DNA of 64,000 bases, from NCBI RefSeq assembly GCF_004345365.1, contig NZ_SLVF01000008.1:186001-250000 (forward strand), read 5' to 3'. Numbering within the stretch: position 1 is the first letter of the stretch; each line of letters begins with the position of its first letter. The notes below the pieces were generated by a model. That model worked only from the letters and a program-made list of their open reading frames with translations. It was not told the origin of the DNA and did not search any database. The DNA is from Kribbella sp. VKM Ac-2568 (lineage in GTDB: Bacteria; Actinomycetota; Actinomycetes; Propionibacteriales; Kribbellaceae). The translations under genes were made by a program, and so were the position numbers. Positions 61,843 through 64,000 of this stretch are shown here, piece by piece.

Positions 61843-61863
61843 ATGAGCAAGGCCAAATTGTGA
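61843..61863 (+). CDS. six-codon micro-ORF overlapping the hisS start
   Basis: ATG at 61843 encodes MSKAKL and its TGA (61861-61863) overlaps the hisS GTG (61860) as GTGA. A GGAG lies upstream of this ATG, while no Shine-Dalgarno lies before the hisS GTG itself. It could deliver ribosomes to hisS by termination-reinitiation. Confidence 0.4.
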   Translation: MSKAKL

Positions 61864-63203
61864 GCAAGATCAGCCCCATCAGTGGGTTCCCCGAGTTTCT
61901 TCCCGCGGACCGGATCGTCGAGCAGCACTTCCTCGACGTGATCCGGGAGACGTTCGAGCTGCACGGCTTCGCGTCGATCGAGACCCGCGCGGTCGAGCCG
62001 GTGGAACGCCTGTCCAACCAGGGCGAGGACGCGGACAAGGAGATCTACGGCGTACGGCGGCTCGGCGCGTCGGCGGACGACGAGGGCCCCGGCCTCGGGT
62101 TGCACTTCGACCTGACGGTGCCCTTCGCGCGGTACGTGCTGGAGAACTCCGGCAAGCTCGCGTTCCCGTTCCGGCGCTACCAGATCCAGCGGGTGTGGCG
62201 TGGCGAGCGCCCGCAGGAGGGCCGGTTCCGGGAGTTCACCCAGGCGGACATCGACATCGTCGGGGATGGCATGCTGCCGTTCCACTACGAGGTGGAACTG
62301 CCGCTGGTGATCGCGGACGCGTTCAGCAAGCTGCCCATCCCGCCGTTCCGGATCCAGGTCAACAACCGGCAGATCCCCGAGGGCTTCTACCGCGGCCTGG
62401 GGATCGAGGACGTCGCCGCCGTACTGCGGATCGTCGACAAGCTGGACAAGATCGGCCCGGACAAGGTGACCCAGTTGCTCACCGCAACGGACGGTCCGGG
62501 ACTGCCGGCGGAGACCGCCAAGCAGGTGCTCCGGCTGGCGGAGATCTCGGCGACGGACGCGTCGTTCGTCGAGCAGGTCCGGGCGCTCGGCGTGCAGCAC
62601 GAGATCCTGAACGAGGGCCTCGAGCGGCTCGCCGCCATCATGACCGCGGCCAACGATCACGCGCCCGGTCTGCTGGTCGCCGACCTGAAGATCGCCCGCG
62701 GGCTCGACTACTACACGGGCACGGTCTACGAGACCCAGCTGATCGGCCACGAGTCGTACGGTTCGATCTGCTCCGGCGGCCGGTACGACTCGCTCGCCAG
62801 CGACGGCAAGACGATCTATCCGGGCGTGGGCATCTCCATCGGTGTCTCCCGCCTGCTCGCCCGGTTGTTCAGCCAGGGGCTGGTGAAGAGCACCCGCAGC
62901 ACGCCGACCGCAGTACTGGTTGCCTTGAACAACGAAGACGAGCGCGGTGACGCGCTGCGTACGGCGGCAGCCCTGCGGCAGCGGGGGATCCCGGTCGAGG
63001 TGGCCCCGGCGGCGGCGAAGTTCGGCAAGCAGATCAAGTTCGCGGATCGCCGCGGGATCCCGTTCGTGTGGTTCTCCACCGAGACGGGCCCCGAGGTCAA
63101 GGACATCCGCAGCGGCGAGCAGGTGCCGGCCGACCCGGCCACCTGGACGCCGCCGGCGCAGGACGTACGACCAGGCATCGAAACCCCTCAGGAGAACTCG
63201 TGA
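61860..63203 (+). CDS. hisS: histidyl-tRNA synthetase
   Basis: 447 residues. Class II core: SGFPEFLPADRIVEQ at the start, motif 2 RYQIQRVWRGERPQEGRFRE, RGLDYYTGTVYE, and motif 3 GVGISIGVSRLLARL; the C-terminal anticodon domain begins near TAVLVALNNEDERGD. The N-terminus MSKISP fits other actinobacterial HisRS, so GTG 61860 is the start. The stop overlaps aspS as GTGA. Confidence 0.97.
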   Translation: MSKISPISGFPEFLPADRIVEQHFLDVIRETFELHGFASIETRAVEPVERLSNQGEDADKEIYGVRRLGASADDEGPGLGLHFDLTVPFARYVLENSGKLAFPFRRYQIQRVWRGERPQEGRFREFTQADIDIVGDGMLPFHYEVELPLVIADAFSKLPIPPFRIQVNNRQIPEGFYRGLGIEDVAAVLRIVDKLDKIGPDKVTQLLTATDGPGLPAETAKQVLRLAEISATDASFVEQVRALGVQHEILNEGLERLAAIMTAANDHAPGLLVADLKIARGLDYYTGTVYETQLIGHESYGSICSGGRYDSLASDGKTIYPGVGISIGVSRLLARLFSQGLVKSTRSTPTAVLVALNNEDERGDALRTAAALRQRGIPVEVAPAAAKFGKQIKFADRRGIPFVWFSTETGPEVKDIRSGEQVPADPATWTPPAQDVRPGIETPQENS

Positions 63204-64000
63204 TCCGTACCCATTCCGCAGGCTCCTTGCGAGCCGAGCACACCGGCGAGACCGTCACGCTGGCGGGCTGGGTGGCGCGGCGGCGCGATCACGGCGGCGT
63301 GGCGTTCATCGACCTGCGCGACTCCAGCGGCACGGTCCAGGTCGTCATCCGGGACGAGGACGCCGCGCACGGCCTGCGGGCGGAGTACTGCCTGAAGGTC
63401 GTCGGCGTCGTCTCCCCGCGGCCCGAGGGCAACGCGAACCCGAACCTGCCGACCGGTGAGATCGAGATCATCACCGAGGAGGTCGAGATCCTCAACGAGG
63501 CCGCGCCGCTGCCGTTCCCGGTCGAGGAGCACCACGCGACACCGGTGAACGAGGAGGTCCGGCTCAAGTACCGGTACCTCGACCTGCGCCGTCAGGGCCC
63601 GGGGTCGGCGCTGCGGCTGCGCAGCAAGGTGAACAAGGCCGCGCGGGACGTGCTCGACCGGCACGACTTCGTCGAGATCGAGACGCCGACGCTGACCAAG
63701 TCCACCCCCGAGGGCGCGCGGGACTTCCTGGTCCCGGCCCGCCTGCAGCCGGGTTCGTGGTACGCGCTGCCGCAGTCGCCGCAGCTGTTCAAGCAGCTGC
63801 TGATGGTGGCCGGGATGGAGCGATACTTCCAGATCGCGCGCTGCTACCGCGACGAGGACTTCCGCGCCGACCGGCAGCCCGAGTTCACCCAGCTCGACAT
63901 CGAGATGAGCTTCGTCGACCAGGACGACATCATCGCGCTGTCCGAGGAGGTGCTGGCCGAGGTCTGGAAGCTGGCCGGGTACGAGCTGCAGACGCCGATC
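63200..64000 (+). CDS. aspS: aspartyl-tRNA synthetase, 3' end cut by window
   Basis: 267 codons are visible. An OB-fold anticodon domain (VTLAGWVARRRDHGGVAFID, residues ~18-37) is followed by the class II core: RLKYRYLDLRRQG, TPTLTKSTPEGARDFLVP, SPQLFKQLLMVAGMERYFQI and RDEDFRADRQPEFTQLDIE. The bacterial insertion domain is beginning at the window edge. GTG start with a GGAG Shine-Dalgarno, coupled to hisS. Confidence 0.97.
   Translation, partial: MIRTHSAGSLRAEHTGETVTLAGWVARRRDHGGVAFIDLRDSSGTVQVVIRDEDAAHGLRAEYCLKVVGVVSPRPEGNANPNLPTGEIEIITEEVEILNEAAPLPFPVEEHHATPVNEEVRLKYRYLDLRRQGPGSALRLRSKVNKAARDVLDRHDFVEIETPTLTKSTPEGARDFLVPARLQPGSWYALPQSPQLFKQLLMVAGMERYFQIARCYRDEDFRADRQPEFTQLDIEMSFVDQDDIIALSEEVLAEVWKLAGYELQTPI

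Overview
The window is high-GC actinobacterial chromosome. The sequence shows an actinobacterial qcrCAB cytochrome bc1 operon with ctaE, a PimB'-type mannosyltransferase, a WhiB-type iron-sulphur protein, a RipA-like NlpC/P60 hydrolase, a DEDDh/UvrC-like nuclease fusion, PdxS/PdxT vitamin B6 synthesis, ruvCAB-yajC-secDF-apt-rel order, and many GTG/TTG or apparently leaderless starts. I infer a member of the Propionibacteriales, Kribbella or a close relative; a 16S or whole-genome comparison would be needed to prove the genus. No prophage, insertion sequence, CRISPR array, rRNA or tRNA gene was recognised.

Layout. 1-3.3 kb: a cut L,D-transpeptidase, two alpha/beta hydrolases and a MarR regulator; the second hydrolase and marR diverge from a perfect 31-bp palindrome. 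3.3-10.1 kb: respiratory genes qcrB-qcrA-qcrC-ctaE on the minus strand, then ctaG-like, a degenerate receiver protein and trpD on the plus strand. 10.2-16.3 kb (minus): two large, paralogous, low-complexity single-pass membrane proteins, a stand-alone Lrp ligand domain, and the nuclease fusion. 16.4-23.5 kb (plus): NYN-domain protein, a Cys-rich small protein, NlpC/P60, two membrane-linked metalloproteases and PimB'. 23.5-24.9 kb: a truncated alanyl-tRNA synthetase paralogue preceded by an alanine-rich leader peptide and an attenuator-like hairpin, the most striking element of the window. 24.9-32 kb: accessory genes (esterase, EamA, DUF1345, ArsR-like regulator with MFS exporter, a scar of two gene fragments, WhiB, DUF998).

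32-40 kb: an envelope- or glycan-like cluster (GT2, DUF2064-methyltransferase fusion, multi-pass glycosyltransferase, ATP-grasp; two-component system; sugar epimerase with MTA phosphorylase). 40-43.3 kb: an ECF sigma factor with a membrane partner, and a PolA-like protein. 43.4-47.8 kb: PdxR-like regulator, pdxS, an unknown gene, pdxT and yebC. 47.8-58.9 kb: a hotdog protein, Eis-like acetyltransferase, Holliday junction genes ruvCAB with a LexA box, the Sec accessory genes, apt and rel. 58.9-64 kb: a hypothetical protein, a DUF349 protein, an MBL hydrolase, hisS and the start of aspS.

Most multigene units are coupled by 1-8 nt overlaps (ATGA, GTGA, TGATG). Several promoters appear to place a TANNNT -10 box 6-7 nt before the start codon, which suggests leaderless transcripts. 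Functional names rest on motif recognition by eye; no database search was run.
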